This document shows, one piece after another, positions 36,532-44,835 of a stretch of DNA of 53,670 nt (position 1 is its first letter; every line of letters begins with the position of its first letter). This stretch comes from Actinomycetota bacterium (GTDB lineage Bacteria; Actinomycetota; Actinomycetes; Nanopelagicales; Nanopelagicaceae). The stretch spans positions 1 through 53,670 of the forward strand of contig CANFRP010000007.1 in NCBI GenBank assembly GCA_947449535.1, given 5' to 3'. The notes beneath the pieces are model-generated. The model did no database searches, was not told where the DNA came from, and saw nothing but the letters and a program-made list of their open reading frames with translations. A program made the position numbers and the translations under genes.

Positions 36532-37416
36532 ATGACAACTCACGATCACACAGCTATGCCAGAAGGGCGCGATATCGCCCTGCTCTCACTTGGAGTAATG
36601 GGAATCGGAATGTCAGGCCCGGTGATCGCTCTCAGTAAAATGGCGGTTCCTACGCTCATCATGTTTCGGAATTTCCTCGGTGCTATCACCATGCTTCCTT
36701 TTGCAATTCGCAAAAAAGAGTGGCAAACCGAAGTCCAGCGCACAGCGATTGGAACAGCGGCAATTTCTGGTGTCTTTCTGGCGATGCACTTTCTCTGCTT
36801 CTTTTTTGCCATGCGATTAACATCAGTTGCAGCAGGGACCGCGCTTACCGCTACTCAGCCAATATTTACTGCCCTCGTTATTAGCTTTCGTGGGGGAGTA
36901 ATTCCTAAGCGAGCCTGGTGGGGAATGGGAATTGCTTTTGCGTCAGTTCTCTTCATTACTGGCATTGATCTCAACATCTCACTTCGCTCCTTTGCTGGAG
37001 ATATCGTGGCACTCACTGGCGCAGCGCTAGCAGCAGGTTATGTTCTTACTGGATCGCATGCCCAAAAAAATATTTCGACTTCCACTTACACCACCACGTG
37101 CTATTTCATTTGCTCACTGACAGTTCTTCCGATTGCTTTAGTGGTTAATCCCCATGTATTTGCATATCCATCTCGAGAGTGGTTACTTCTCATTGCACTC
37201 TTTCTCGGGGCGCAAATGTTGGGCCATACAATGTTTAATCTCTCATTAAAGCGAGTATCTCCGGCGGTAGTTTCACTCATCGTATTCTTTGAAGTACCCG
37301 TCAGCGCGATTCTTGCATTTTGGTGGATGGGACAGAATCCGCCGGCTGGAACAATCCCAGGAATTGTTGGCCTCTTAATTGGCTGCGGAATATTTATTTT
37401 TCGGTCCCATGATTGA
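36532..37416 (+). CDS. EamA/DMT-family transporter
   Basis: 294-residue exporter-type protein with ten predicted helices arranged as two EamA repeats (first about 13-140, second about 155-290, ending FEVPVSAILAFWWMGQNPPAGTIPGI). ATG 36532 is chosen, 8 bases after the NRAMP stop; a frame from 36478 starts inside that gene. Substrate (amino acid, metabolite or drug) cannot be inferred. Overlaps the PHP gene by 8 bases. Confidence 0.88.
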   Translation: MTTHDHTAMPEGRDIALLSLGVMGIGMSGPVIALSKMAVPTLIMFRNFLGAITMLPFAIRKKEWQTEVQRTAIGTAAISGVFLAMHFLCFFFAMRLTSVAAGTALTATQPIFTALVISFRGGVIPKRAWWGMGIAFASVLFITGIDLNISLRSFAGDIVALTGAALAAGYVLTGSHAQKNISTSTYTTTCYFICSLTVLPIALVVNPHVFAYPSREWLLLIALFLGAQMLGHTMFNLSLKRVSPAVVSLIVFFEVPVSAILAFWWMGQNPPAGTIPGIVGLLIGCGIFIFRSHD

Positions 37417-38254
37417 TCTTCATACTCATACCAAGGTAAGTGATGGAACAGATTCTCCATCGCAATTACTCAATAAAGCTCTAGCCCAAGGAATCTCAAC
37501 ACTGGCATTGACTGATCACGACACAATTGGTGGTTGGGAAGAAGCGATCTCTCATTTGCGTCCCGGTATTGAGTTAGTTCTTGGTTCAGAGATCTCATGC
37601 CAAACGAACGATGGTGTAAGTGTTCACATGTTGGGGCTTCTCTTCGATAAAGATTTTTCACCACTTCAAGATGTATTGACCCAGACGCGCGAAAATCGTC
37701 ATGGTCGAATGGAGCGGATCATCGGAAAGATGAACGCTGCTGGAATTGATATTTCAATGTCGGATGTTCTGGCACAACTCAGTGATGGTGCGACGCTTGG
37801 GCGACCACATCTTGCCGATGCCTTAGTTGCCAAGAAAGTAGTAGCAAGTCGGGAGGAAGCATTTGCCGAGCTATTGCATAACTCTTCCGCACATTACGTA
37901 GCCCACTATTCCCCAACGCCGGAAGAAGTCATTCGACTCATCAAGCAAGCCGGTGGTGTTGCGATAATTGCGCATCCATTTGCTTCACTTCGTGGACGCA
38001 TCATCTCTAGCGAATCATTTGCGCCTATGGTGGAAGCGGGGCTTGATGGAATTGAAGTGTCACATCGCGATCAAACTGTTGAACAACGTGCATTACTCAA
38101 TCAAATCGCCCGAGATTTTGATTTAACCCAGACAGGCTCCAGCGATTATCACGGAACGGGTAAACTCAATCAATTAGCAGAGTTCACGACCGATCCCGAT
38201 GAGTGGGAGAAGCTTGAATCTCGAGCAAATGCGCGAAGGGTTCTACGAATATGA
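37409..38254 (+). CDS. PHP-domain phosphoesterase
   Basis: 281-residue PHP protein with the metal-binding series MIDLHTHTKVSDGT, LTDHDT, GSEISC, IAHPFA and GSSDYHG. This matches the YciV/RNase AM group, which hydrolyses 3',5'-bisphosphonucleotides and degrades RNA from the 5' end. Start ATG 37409 overlaps the preceding gene and gives the metal-binding N-terminus at residue 2, as in the family. Overlaps marC by 4 bases. Confidence 0.88.
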   Translation: MIDLHTHTKVSDGTDSPSQLLNKALAQGISTLALTDHDTIGGWEEAISHLRPGIELVLGSEISCQTNDGVSVHMLGLLFDKDFSPLQDVLTQTRENRHGRMERIIGKMNAAGIDISMSDVLAQLSDGATLGRPHLADALVAKKVVASREEAFAELLHNSSAHYVAHYSPTPEEVIRLIKQAGGVAIIAHPFASLRGRIISSESFAPMVEAGLDGIEVSHRDQTVEQRALLNQIARDFDLTQTGSSDYHGTGKLNQLAEFTTDPDEWEKLESRANARRVLRI

Positions 38255-38877
38255 ATACAGCCTTAACAGTCTCCGCACTCACCTTTGGCGTACAAGCTTT
38301 TATGACGCTCTTTGTCATTCTCGATCCACCTGGCGCCACACCCGTTTTCCTCGCATTGGTCAGCGGCCGCAAAGCTAAGGAGCGCGTCTCACTCGCCTGG
38401 CAAGGCGCAGCAGTATCGCTGGTAGTTATCGTCGCTTTCGCGCTATTTGGAAAACTCATTCTCGATTATTTACATGTTTCAATAAATGCTCTGCAAGGCG
38501 CTGGTGGATTGTTGATGCTCTTGATTTCACTGGAGTTGCTGACTGGGCGCGATGGTGGAACTAGCGGAGACCCTAAAAATGTAAATGTGGCACTTGTTCC
38601 ACTTGGCACACCGCTACTTGCCGGCCCGGGCGCAATCGTTACGACAATTCTTTATGTACAAAATGCCCACACAGCTGGGATGAAATTCGCGCTAGCGATC
38701 GCCATCATTGCAGTCCATATTGTGATTGGCTTGACGCTGATGTTCTCAACCAAAGTCTTATCAATCATTAAAGATTCTGGAGTTACTTTAGTTGCGCGAA
38801 TAGCAGGATTGCTGTTGGCTGCAATAGCGGTAGAGATGATCGTTCAGGCAGTCAAAGGATTCTTCAACTTAGCTTGA
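38251..38877 (+). CDS. MarC-family integral membrane protein
   Basis: 208 residues, six membrane segments, with the MarC hallmark VILDPPGATPVFLAL near the N-terminus and PLGTPLLAGPGAIVT in the middle. Function of the family is unsettled; the old link to multiple antibiotic resistance was not confirmed. Last gene of a run of overlapping genes that starts at 33919. Its stop abuts the stop of the convergent DUF3107 gene. Confidence 0.92.
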   Translation: MNTALTVSALTFGVQAFMTLFVILDPPGATPVFLALVSGRKAKERVSLAWQGAAVSLVVIVAFALFGKLILDYLHVSINALQGAGGLLMLLISLELLTGRDGGTSGDPKNVNVALVPLGTPLLAGPGAIVTTILYVQNAHTAGMKFALAIAIIAVHIVIGLTLMFSTKVLSIIKDSGVTLVARIAGLLLAAIAVEMIVQAVKGFFNLA

Positions 38878-39132
38878 TTAAAGAGAAGCGAAGCCAACTT
38901 TTCGTTCTTCGCTCTCGCCAACTTCAACAAAGGCAATTTTGCTTTGAGGAATCAGAGTCTGGCGTCCCTTTACATCCGTGAGGAGAAGCGCTTCGCCCTT
39001 ATCCATCGATTCTTTTGCGGCAGCGACAACTTTCTCCTGTGTTAACTCAGATGAGATGTGGAGCTCTTGCGAAGAATCTGCAATCCCAATACGGATCTCG
39101 GTATTTGCGGTCGCACTCTTTTTAGTAGTCAT
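38878..39132 (-). CDS. DUF3107 family protein
   Basis: About 84 residues, matching the actinobacterial DUF3107 family (Rv3208A/TB9.4 type): EIRIGIADSSQELHISSE, then ALLLTDVKGRQTLIPQSKIAFVEVG. Two in-frame ATGs exist (39138 and 39132). AAAGG is 6 nt before the second and abuts the first, so 39132 is chosen. It follows the TetR gene, as Rv3208A follows Rv3208, so it may be part of the same regulatory unit. Function unknown. Confidence 0.88.
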   Translation of the reverse strand: MTTKKSATANTEIRIGIADSSQELHISSELTQEKVVAAAKESMDKGEALLLTDVKGRQTLIPQSKIAFVEVGESEERKVGFASL

Positions 39133-39145
39133 TGCCATCCTTTAA

Positions 39146-39760
39146 TTAATGTGATTTGGGGAAACCTGATATGCCTCGCCACATGAGATTTGAGATCAAA
39201 TCAACTGCTTCCTCACGGTTGATTTTGCCATCCCTCTGTAGCCAATGTCGCGCCGAAGTCTGAGCGGTTCCAATCAGGCCCACTGCAAGCATCATTGCCG
39301 CCTCCTTAGGAAGGCCAGTATCGATCGAAATCACTGCGCTCAGAGCTGCAGCATTGTCATAAGTCATACGGTGAAGTCGCTCGCGCACTTGAGGCTCAAC
39401 GCTCATATCGCTCTCAAAGAGGAGGCGGTAGGCCTCGCCCTCCCGGCTAATAAATCCAAAATAAGCATCTACGGTCGATTTTACGCGATCGGCATTTTCG
39501 GGAGTACCGGCAAGAGCTTTCTGAAGTTCAAAGACAAATGAATCGATATGAAGATCGAGAACAGCTAGATATAAATCTAATTTTGAAGGAAAGTGCTGAT
39601 AGAGAACTGGCTTACTGACCTGGGCTCGATCGGCAATTTCATCCATCGCAGCTGCGTGATACCCAGCAGCTGTAAAAACTTCGAGCGCTGCCTCCAAAAG
39701 TTGGGCACGACGTTCATCGCGAGGTAGGCGTCCCTTATTTGCTGAAGTATCGGTGCTCAT
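39146..39760 (-). CDS. TetR-family transcriptional regulator
   Basis: 204-residue regulator with an N-terminal TetR helix-turn-helix (RRAQLLEAALEVFTAAGYH, then EIADRAQVSKPVLYQHFPSK) and a helical ligand-binding domain. Equivalent to Rv3208 by its pairing with DUF3107. ATG 39760 lies 7 nt after TAAGAT; a longer frame from 39841 runs into mshB. It is divergent from mshB across 36 bp, so it could control mshB as well as itself. Ligand unknown. Confidence 0.9.
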   Translation of the reverse strand: MSTDTSANKGRLPRDERRAQLLEAALEVFTAAGYHAAAMDEIADRAQVSKPVLYQHFPSKLDLYLAVLDLHIDSFVFELQKALAGTPENADRVKSTVDAYFGFISREGEAYRLLFESDMSVEPQVRERLHRMTYDNAAALSAVISIDTGLPKEAAMMLAVGLIGTAQTSARHWLQRDGKINREEAVDLISNLMWRGISGFPKSH

Positions 39761-39767
39761 CAGGGGA

Positions 39768-39790
39768 ATCTTAATGAGTTTTAGTAGGCT
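39768..39790. promoter_or_regulatory. Back-to-back -10 boxes for the TetR gene (-) and mshB (+)
   Basis: Minus strand TAAGAT (39768-39773) is 7 nt before the TetR ATG. Plus strand TAGGCT (39785-39790) is 6 nt before the mshB ATG. The two starts are 36 bp apart, so one bound repressor could block both. Confidence 0.5.
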
Positions 39791-39796
39791 TCGACA

Positions 39797-40681
39797 ATGC
39801 AGAGCAATTCTTCGCGTCGAGTCCTCTTGGTTCACGCACATCCAGATGATGAGACGATCAACAATGGCGCAACAATGGCGAAATTAGTTGCCGAAGGTGT
39901 CGGCGTCACTCTCGTCACATGCACACGCGGTGAAGAGGGTGAAGTACTCGTCTCAGAACTTGCGCACCTTGCCTCAGCGCACAACGACAATTTAGGCGAA
40001 CATCGCGAAGGCGAGTTGGCCGATGCAATGACTGCACTCGGCGTTCGCGATCACCGCTTTCTCGGTGCGCCAGAAGTGAAGTGGCGCGATAGCGGAATGA
40101 TGGGAAGTGAGCCCAATAATCGTAGGGATGTTTTCTGGCAGGCAGATCTAGATACCGCAGCCGGTTATCTTGTAAAAATTATTCGTGAAATAAAGCCGGA
40201 TGTTTTGATTACTTATGATGAATTTGGTGGATATGGACATCCCGACCATATCCAAGCCCACCGAGTTGCGATGCGCGCAGCAGAATTAGCGGCCAATCCA
40301 AATTTTGGAACCGGTGATGCGTGGGAGATTAAGAAAATTTATTGGAATGCAATCCCACGTTCGGTTATTGCAGAAGGAATTGCAAAAATGAAAGAGGTTG
40401 GATCAGATTTCATGGGAGTCGAGAGCCCAGATGATCTTCCATTTGCCAAAGACGATGCGCTCGTGACCACAAAGATTGATGGAACTGCATACATTGATGC
40501 CAAGATGAAAGCGATGGCTGCGCATCCCACTCAGATTGCACTTGATGGACCATTCTTTTCGCTCTCCAATAATTTAGGAGTGACGGTCTGGGGCCATGAG
40601 TATTACACCTTAGTTAAGGGTCAACTCGGCTTGGAACGCGATGAGAATGGTCGCGAGGTAGATCTCTTTGCTGGCATTTAA
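39797..40681 (+). CDS. mshB: N-acetyl-1-D-myo-inositol-2-amino-2-deoxy-alpha-D-glucopyranoside deacetylase
   Basis: Zinc deacetylase of mycothiol synthesis, removing acetate from GlcNAc-inositol. The LmbE-type metal motif AHPDDE (14-19) and the later GYGHPDHIQAH are intact. 294 residues, usual for MshB. Neighbours (small membrane protein, later ferredoxin and dapC) follow Rv1170-Rv1171-Rv1177-Rv1178, which supports MshB over the related Mca amidase. Implies that mycothiol is the main thiol here. Confidence 0.9.
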   Translation: MQSNSSRRVLLVHAHPDDETINNGATMAKLVAEGVGVTLVTCTRGEEGEVLVSELAHLASAHNDNLGEHREGELADAMTALGVRDHRFLGAPEVKWRDSGMMGSEPNNRRDVFWQADLDTAAGYLVKIIREIKPDVLITYDEFGGYGHPDHIQAHRVAMRAAELAANPNFGTGDAWEIKKIYWNAIPRSVIAEGIAKMKEVGSDFMGVESPDDLPFAKDDALVTTKIDGTAYIDAKMKAMAAHPTQIALDGPFFSLSNNLGVTVWGHEYYTLVKGQLGLERDENGREVDLFAGI

Positions 40682-40991
40682 ATATTTGCTGTCGATCTGC
40701 GCCGGAGCTTTTCTTAGTTTTGCCGGAGTTCTCTTCCACAACTCGCTCGCGCCACTTGGCTTAATTGCTGCACTGGTCATCTCTTATGGTGGAGTTCGAG
40801 CAGTTGGCCAGCTCGCACATAGTCGACTAGCAATGTGGTTTTCCTTGCTTGGGTGGTTCGCTGTGCTCATACGAGCTTCAACTGCTGGTGTTAGTTTTGA
40901 GCGACTTGTAGTGGTTAATACGAATGGGAATCTTTATACCGTTGCCAGTGTCCTCCTGGTCATAATCGCAGCTAGCGTGAGTATTAAATAA
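40668..40991 (+). CDS. Small four-helix membrane protein (Rv1171/DUF6113-like position)
   Basis: 107 residues with about four hydrophobic helices and little else. Start TTG 40668 with GAGG nine bases upstream, overlapping the mshB end by 14 bases. Same place as the membrane protein after mshB in Mycobacterium. I recognise no catalytic motif. It converges with cysS and overlaps its 3' end by 8 bases. Confidence 0.72.
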   Translation: MLAFKYLLSICAGAFLSFAGVLFHNSLAPLGLIAALVISYGGVRAVGQLAHSRLAMWFSLLGWFAVLIRASTAGVSFERLVVVNTNGNLYTVASVLLVIIAASVSIK

Positions 40992-42381
40992 TTCGATTCC
41001 ATTTCTGACCATCCGGTGAATCTTGCACCTCAATACCTAACTGAATGAGCTGATCTCTGATCTGATCACTCTTCCCAAAATCCTTATTGCTTCGGGCAGC
41101 TGCTCGGGCCGCTAATAGCTGGGTGATTTCTACCGAGATCGCTTCAACTTCTACTTTCATATCTAACTCCAGCCCCAAATAACCATCCGCAAAGAGGAAG
41201 AAGGCACGCTTAGCGTGATCGTCAAGGTCTGTAGAACGCTCAACTTTGCGGAGAAGCTGTGTCACGCGTGGAGTATCTAAATCTTGATTAATCGCCTCCA
41301 CCAACTCTTTTTTCAGACCCTGGATCTCATTCGCGATTACTTCTTTCAAACCATTCCACTCCGCCATCTTTAAACGCCAACGCTTTAGCGTGCTATTGGC
41401 TGCGATGAGTGATTCCCAAGTGAGATCCATCTGCGCGCGGTATCTGTTCTCCAGAAAAGTTAAACGAAGTGCAAGTGGATCCAAACCGCGCTCGATGATG
41501 TCGCCAAGCAAGACGACATTGCCAGCGCTCTTGGACATTTTGCGACCTTCAAAGAGCAGGTGCTCGCCATGAAGCCAATGATCGACAACTTCATTTCCTG
41601 AGGCTGAATTAGATTGGGCACGTTCATTTTCATGATGAGGGAAGCGAAGATCAATTCCACCGATGTGTAGATCCACGTGCCCATCAAGAAATTTAAGTGA
41701 CATAGCGGAACATTCAATATGCCATCCAGGAAAACCTTCGCCCCACGGTGATGGCCAAATCATTTGCGTTCTGCCGCCAGCGCTCTTCCAGAGCGCCCAG
41801 TCGGCATGAAATCGCTTTATGCCATCATCGGTGTATTCATAGCGATGACCAGGCTTTAATGAATCAAGCCGATTGCCACTGATCTCGCCATAAGTAGAAA
41901 AAGATTCGGCTGCAAAATAAACGGAACCATCCTCACCTTGGTAGGCCGAGCCCTTGTGAATCAGAGCAGCAATCAGCTCCAACATTAATTCAATGGTCTC
42001 GCTGGCCCTGGGATAGAGATCTGCCGGGGAAATATTGAGAAGTGCTAAATCTCGATGAAATCTGGATTCATATTCGCGAGCGATCGCAAATGGATCCTTC
42101 TTTTCGAGCGAAGCCTGAGTAAGCATTTTGTCCTCAAAATCATCGCTCATATGCCCGACATCGGTGATGTTCTGGACAAGAAGGACGTCAAAACCGGATT
42201 GGCGAATAGCGCGAGCGACTAAGTCACTTAAAAGAAAGGTGCGAAGGTTTCCGACATGGGCATCTCGGTAGACCGTGGGGCCACAGCAGTAAATGCGAAC
42301 CTGATTGCCCTTCGATGCGCCGACTTCTTGGAGTTGGCGAGAGAGAGTGTTGTAGAGGGCGATACCTGTGGATCTGCTCAT
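40984..42381 (-). CDS. cysS: Cysteine--tRNA ligase
   Basis: Class I synthetase of 465 residues. Zinc Cys and HIGH-type region CCGPTVYRDAHVGN, zinc site WHIECSAM with GGIDLRFPHHENE, and the KMSKS loop are present. So is the C-terminal anticodon-binding tail typical of CysRS (ARAAARSNKDFGKSDQIRDQL). The segment NITDVGHMSDD replaces the common NITDIDDK, a variant seen in a subset of CysRS. The homologous mycothiol ligase MshC lacks the C-terminal part, so despite the nearby mshB I call this CysS. Start overlaps the GNAT stop (ATGA). Confidence 0.85.
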   Translation of the reverse strand: MSRSTGIALYNTLSRQLQEVGASKGNQVRIYCCGPTVYRDAHVGNLRTFLLSDLVARAIRQSGFDVLLVQNITDVGHMSDDFEDKMLTQASLEKKDPFAIAREYESRFHRDLALLNISPADLYPRASETIELMLELIAALIHKGSAYQGEDGSVYFAAESFSTYGEISGNRLDSLKPGHRYEYTDDGIKRFHADWALWKSAGGRTQMIWPSPWGEGFPGWHIECSAMSLKFLDGHVDLHIGGIDLRFPHHENERAQSNSASGNEVVDHWLHGEHLLFEGRKMSKSAGNVVLLGDIIERGLDPLALRLTFLENRYRAQMDLTWESLIAANSTLKRWRLKMAEWNGLKEVIANEIQGLKKELVEAINQDLDTPRVTQLLRKVERSTDLDDHAKRAFFLFADGYLGLELDMKVEVEAISVEITQLLAARAAARSNKDFGKSDQIRDQLIQLGIEVQDSPDGQKWNRII

Positions 42382-43307
42382 GAGAGAAGCTTTCTAAAGC
42401 GATATGTGTGGTGATTATGAAATCCCAGGGATTCATAGAGTCCAAGTGCAGCAATGTTATTACTTTCAACTTGTAGCGCTATTTTCGGCGCCGAAACTGA
42501 ATTAATCAATTCACGCAGTACTACTTTGCTCCAACCTTGGCGCCGGTAATCAGGCTTCACAAAGAGATTAGTAATTGCCGCCCACTCGCCATCAACCGAG
42601 ATTCGACCTGTTGCAAAGGGAGCTCCATCTAGATCCCGAAGAACTAGATATTTGGCGGGGTAAGCGCTCATCATCGCCATACCTTGGGTGACTCCACGCG
42701 TCGCTTGAAATTCATCGGTCGGCAGATCAGTAATCACAACTTGGCAATCCTCGCGCGCATCAATCTCCATCCGATTGGCAACCATGGCCAATGCTTCAAG
42801 ATGAATAGCCCAACCAGAAGAATCTAAATACTCATCTAGCTCAAGATAGGAGGGAAGTGGGAGATGAAAAGCGGGCGTGATATTTCGCTGGCGATAAAAG
42901 TTGATGGCAAAATCTATCTCCGCATCGAGCGCCAACAGTGGCTCTCCGATTCCAGGAGCGCCTTGCAGAAGTATGGAATTTGATCGATAGGTATACCCAG
43001 CACCTGCGCGATATCTCCACCCTCCTCGAATTTCAACTTCCAAAGCAGGCCAGGTTGTGGTGAGCACTGATTCAATCTCCCGAATGCGCATGGATGTTGG
43101 TGCGCCAAAACCTGCTCGAGCACTGAGCTCCTCAACCAATCTCCAGGCGACTATCTGATTCGGATCAAAGTTGAGAATGGATCCATCACGCTTCTCAATA
43201 CTTGTTAGGGATCTCATTACTCCCAAGTAATCGCGAAATCCGGCGCCATTGGCGCAGCGAATGGAGAGCCGCTTGCCGATCAGAGAAGAATCAGGAGCGG
43301 TCAACAT
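42378..43307 (-). CDS. GNAT-family N-acetyltransferase with N-terminal SH3-like domain
   Basis: 309-residue protein. N-terminal small beta domain (IGKRLSIRCANG...GSILNFDPNQIVAWRLV) and C-terminal GNAT fold with the acetyl-CoA loop KPDYRRQGWSKVVLRELI and the VESNNIAALGLYESLGF motif. This architecture recalls the Rv0428c-type actinobacterial acetyltransferases. ATG 43307 has AGGGG about 9 nt upstream; an alternative GTG at 43370 would add 21 residues. Acceptor unknown. It is not clearly MshD, which has two GNAT repeats. Coupled to cysS. Confidence 0.8.
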   Translation of the reverse strand: MLTAPDSSLIGKRLSIRCANGAGFRDYLGVMRSLTSIEKRDGSILNFDPNQIVAWRLVEELSARAGFGAPTSMRIREIESVLTTTWPALEVEIRGGWRYRAGAGYTYRSNSILLQGAPGIGEPLLALDAEIDFAINFYRQRNITPAFHLPLPSYLELDEYLDSSGWAIHLEALAMVANRMEIDAREDCQVVITDLPTDEFQATRGVTQGMAMMSAYPAKYLVLRDLDGAPFATGRISVDGEWAAITNLFVKPDYRRQGWSKVVLRELINSVSAPKIALQVESNNIAALGLYESLGFHNHHTYRFRKLLS

Positions 43308-43438
43308 TAAAAGCGCCCCTTTCTTTATCGAACTCACACCAAAAATATCGGGCTTGAGGTGAATATCCACGCACGGGGCTCTATTCTGTACCTATTGATG
43401 CGGGATAACCATCAGATTGCCGATTTTAAGGAGTACTT

Positions 43439-43762
43439 GTGACCTACGTAATTGCCGAGCCATGTATTGATATCAAGGATAAATCTTGTATCGAGGAGTG
43501 CCCAGTAGATTGCATTTACGAGGGCAATCGCATGCTCTATATCCAACCTGATGAGTGCGTGGATTGCGGTGCCTGCGAACCAGTCTGCCCGGTTGAAGCT
43601 ATTTATTATGAAGATGATGTTCCATCACAGTGGAAAGAATTTGGCGGAGTAGCAGGAGAATTCTTCGTCGAACTCGGTTCTCCCGGAGGCGCTGCCAAGG
43701 TTGGTGCAACAGGCAAGGATCATCCTTCCGTTGTCTCTCATCCTGCCAAAGCAAGCGAGTAA
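43439..43762 (+). CDS. Seven-iron ferredoxin (3Fe-4S + 4Fe-4S)
   Basis: 107-residue ferredoxin of the FdxA/FdxC type. Cluster cysteines 9, 17 and 21 near the N-terminus and CVDCGACEPVCP (Cys40, 43, 46, 50) arrange as one 3Fe-4S and one 4Fe-4S cluster. GTG start with AAGGAG upstream, one of the few strong ribosome sites. It precedes dapC as Rv1177 precedes Rv1178. Electron carrier; partners cannot be inferred here. Confidence 0.94.
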   Translation: MTYVIAEPCIDIKDKSCIEECPVDCIYEGNRMLYIQPDECVDCGACEPVCPVEAIYYEDDVPSQWKEFGGVAGEFFVELGSPGGAAKVGATGKDHPSVVSHPAKASE

Positions 43763-43764
43763 CA

Positions 43765-44835
43765 CTGAAACTTCCAGATTTTCCTTGGGATGCTTTGGCT
43801 CCCTATGGTGATCGCGCACGTTTGCATGCAGAAGGAATTATCGATCTCTCTCAAGGCACGCCCGTAGATCCAACCCCCAGCTTTATTCAAGCTGCGTTAA
43901 TTAGTGCATCAGATTCGCCTCGTTATCCAATCACGATTGGAACCCCCGAACTTCGCGCTGCGATGCGCAAGTGGGCAGAAGAAGTTCTTGGAGTTACTGG
44001 AGATTTTGATGTACTTCCAACTATTGGTTCTAAAGAGTTAGTGGCTTGGCTGCCAACAATTCTTTCTTCAAAAAAAGTCCTTTACCCCAAAATTGCATAT
44101 CCCACATATTTAGTGGGCGCGATGATTGCAAACGCAGATCACACATCCGTTGATATTGATGCTTCGAGCTGGCCGGATGCAGATCTGGCATGGGTCAATA
44201 CGCCATCTAATCCCACTGGACGGATTCATTCTGAGAGTGAATTGAAAGCCATTATTGATTATGCGCGCAAGACCTCAACAGTTATTGCGAGTGATGAGTG
44301 CTATCTCAATTTCCCGGCAGGGGATATGAAGCCAATCTCTATTCTCCAAGTCGCTGCCGGTAACAACACGGGATTATTGGCTGTGCATTCACTTTCTAAA
44401 CGTTCAAATTTGGCTGGATATCGCGCGGCACTGATTGTGGGAGATCCCAAATTAATCGCAGAGATCCGCGAAGTTCGCAAGCATGCGGGAATGATGGTTC
44501 CACTACCTGTCCAGCGCGCCATGACTGCAGCGCTCGGAGATGAGTCACATGCAACTGCGCAAGCCGATCTTTATCGCAAGCGCCGAGAAGTGCTGCGCCC
44601 CGCTTTGGAAGCAGCCGGATTTACTATGGAATTTAGCAATGCTGGCCTTTATATCTGGTGCACTCGCGGCGAGAAGGATTGGGATTCGATCGCCTGGCTC
44701 TCTGATCGAGGAATACTTGCAACACCGGGGCACTTCTACGGCCCTGATGGTGATCACCATATCCGAGTCGCTCTCACTGCTACCGATGCAGATATCGCTT
44801 CCGCCGCCGCTCGAATTTTGGAAGCAGCAAAATGA
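43765..44835 (+). CDS. dapC: Succinyldiaminopimelate aminotransferase (DapC-type)
   Basis: PLP-dependent aminotransferase of 356 residues; the family transfers amino groups to N-succinyl-2-amino-6-ketopimelate in lysine/DAP synthesis. Visible: DLSQGTPVDPTP, NTPSNPTGRI, SDECYLNF and the PLP-lysine region HSLSKRSNLAGYR. The conserved N-terminus LPDFPWDALAPYG starts before any ATG, GTG or TTG in the frame. The best start is CTG at 43765, three bases after the ferredoxin stop, or else TTG 43795, which would remove conserved residues. Overlaps the next gene by 4 bases. Works in the same pathway as dapD. Confidence 0.88.
   Translation: MKLPDFPWDALAPYGDRARLHAEGIIDLSQGTPVDPTPSFIQAALISASDSPRYPITIGTPELRAAMRKWAEEVLGVTGDFDVLPTIGSKELVAWLPTILSSKKVLYPKIAYPTYLVGAMIANADHTSVDIDASSWPDADLAWVNTPSNPTGRIHSESELKAIIDYARKTSTVIASDECYLNFPAGDMKPISILQVAAGNNTGLLAVHSLSKRSNLAGYRAALIVGDPKLIAEIREVRKHAGMMVPLPVQRAMTAALGDESHATAQADLYRKRREVLRPALEAAGFTMEFSNAGLYIWCTRGEKDWDSIAWLSDRGILATPGHFYGPDGDHHIRVALTATDADIASAAARILEAAK

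Noticed and set aside
40984-42381. Mycothiol ligase MshC
   Set aside because: Proximity to mshB invites this call, but the protein keeps the CysRS C-terminal region (KDFGKSDQIRDQL) that MshC lacks, and its length fits CysRS.
42378-43307. Mycothiol acetyltransferase MshD
   Set aside because: Only one clear GNAT domain is visible behind an SH3-like N-terminal domain. MshD has two tandem GNAT domains.
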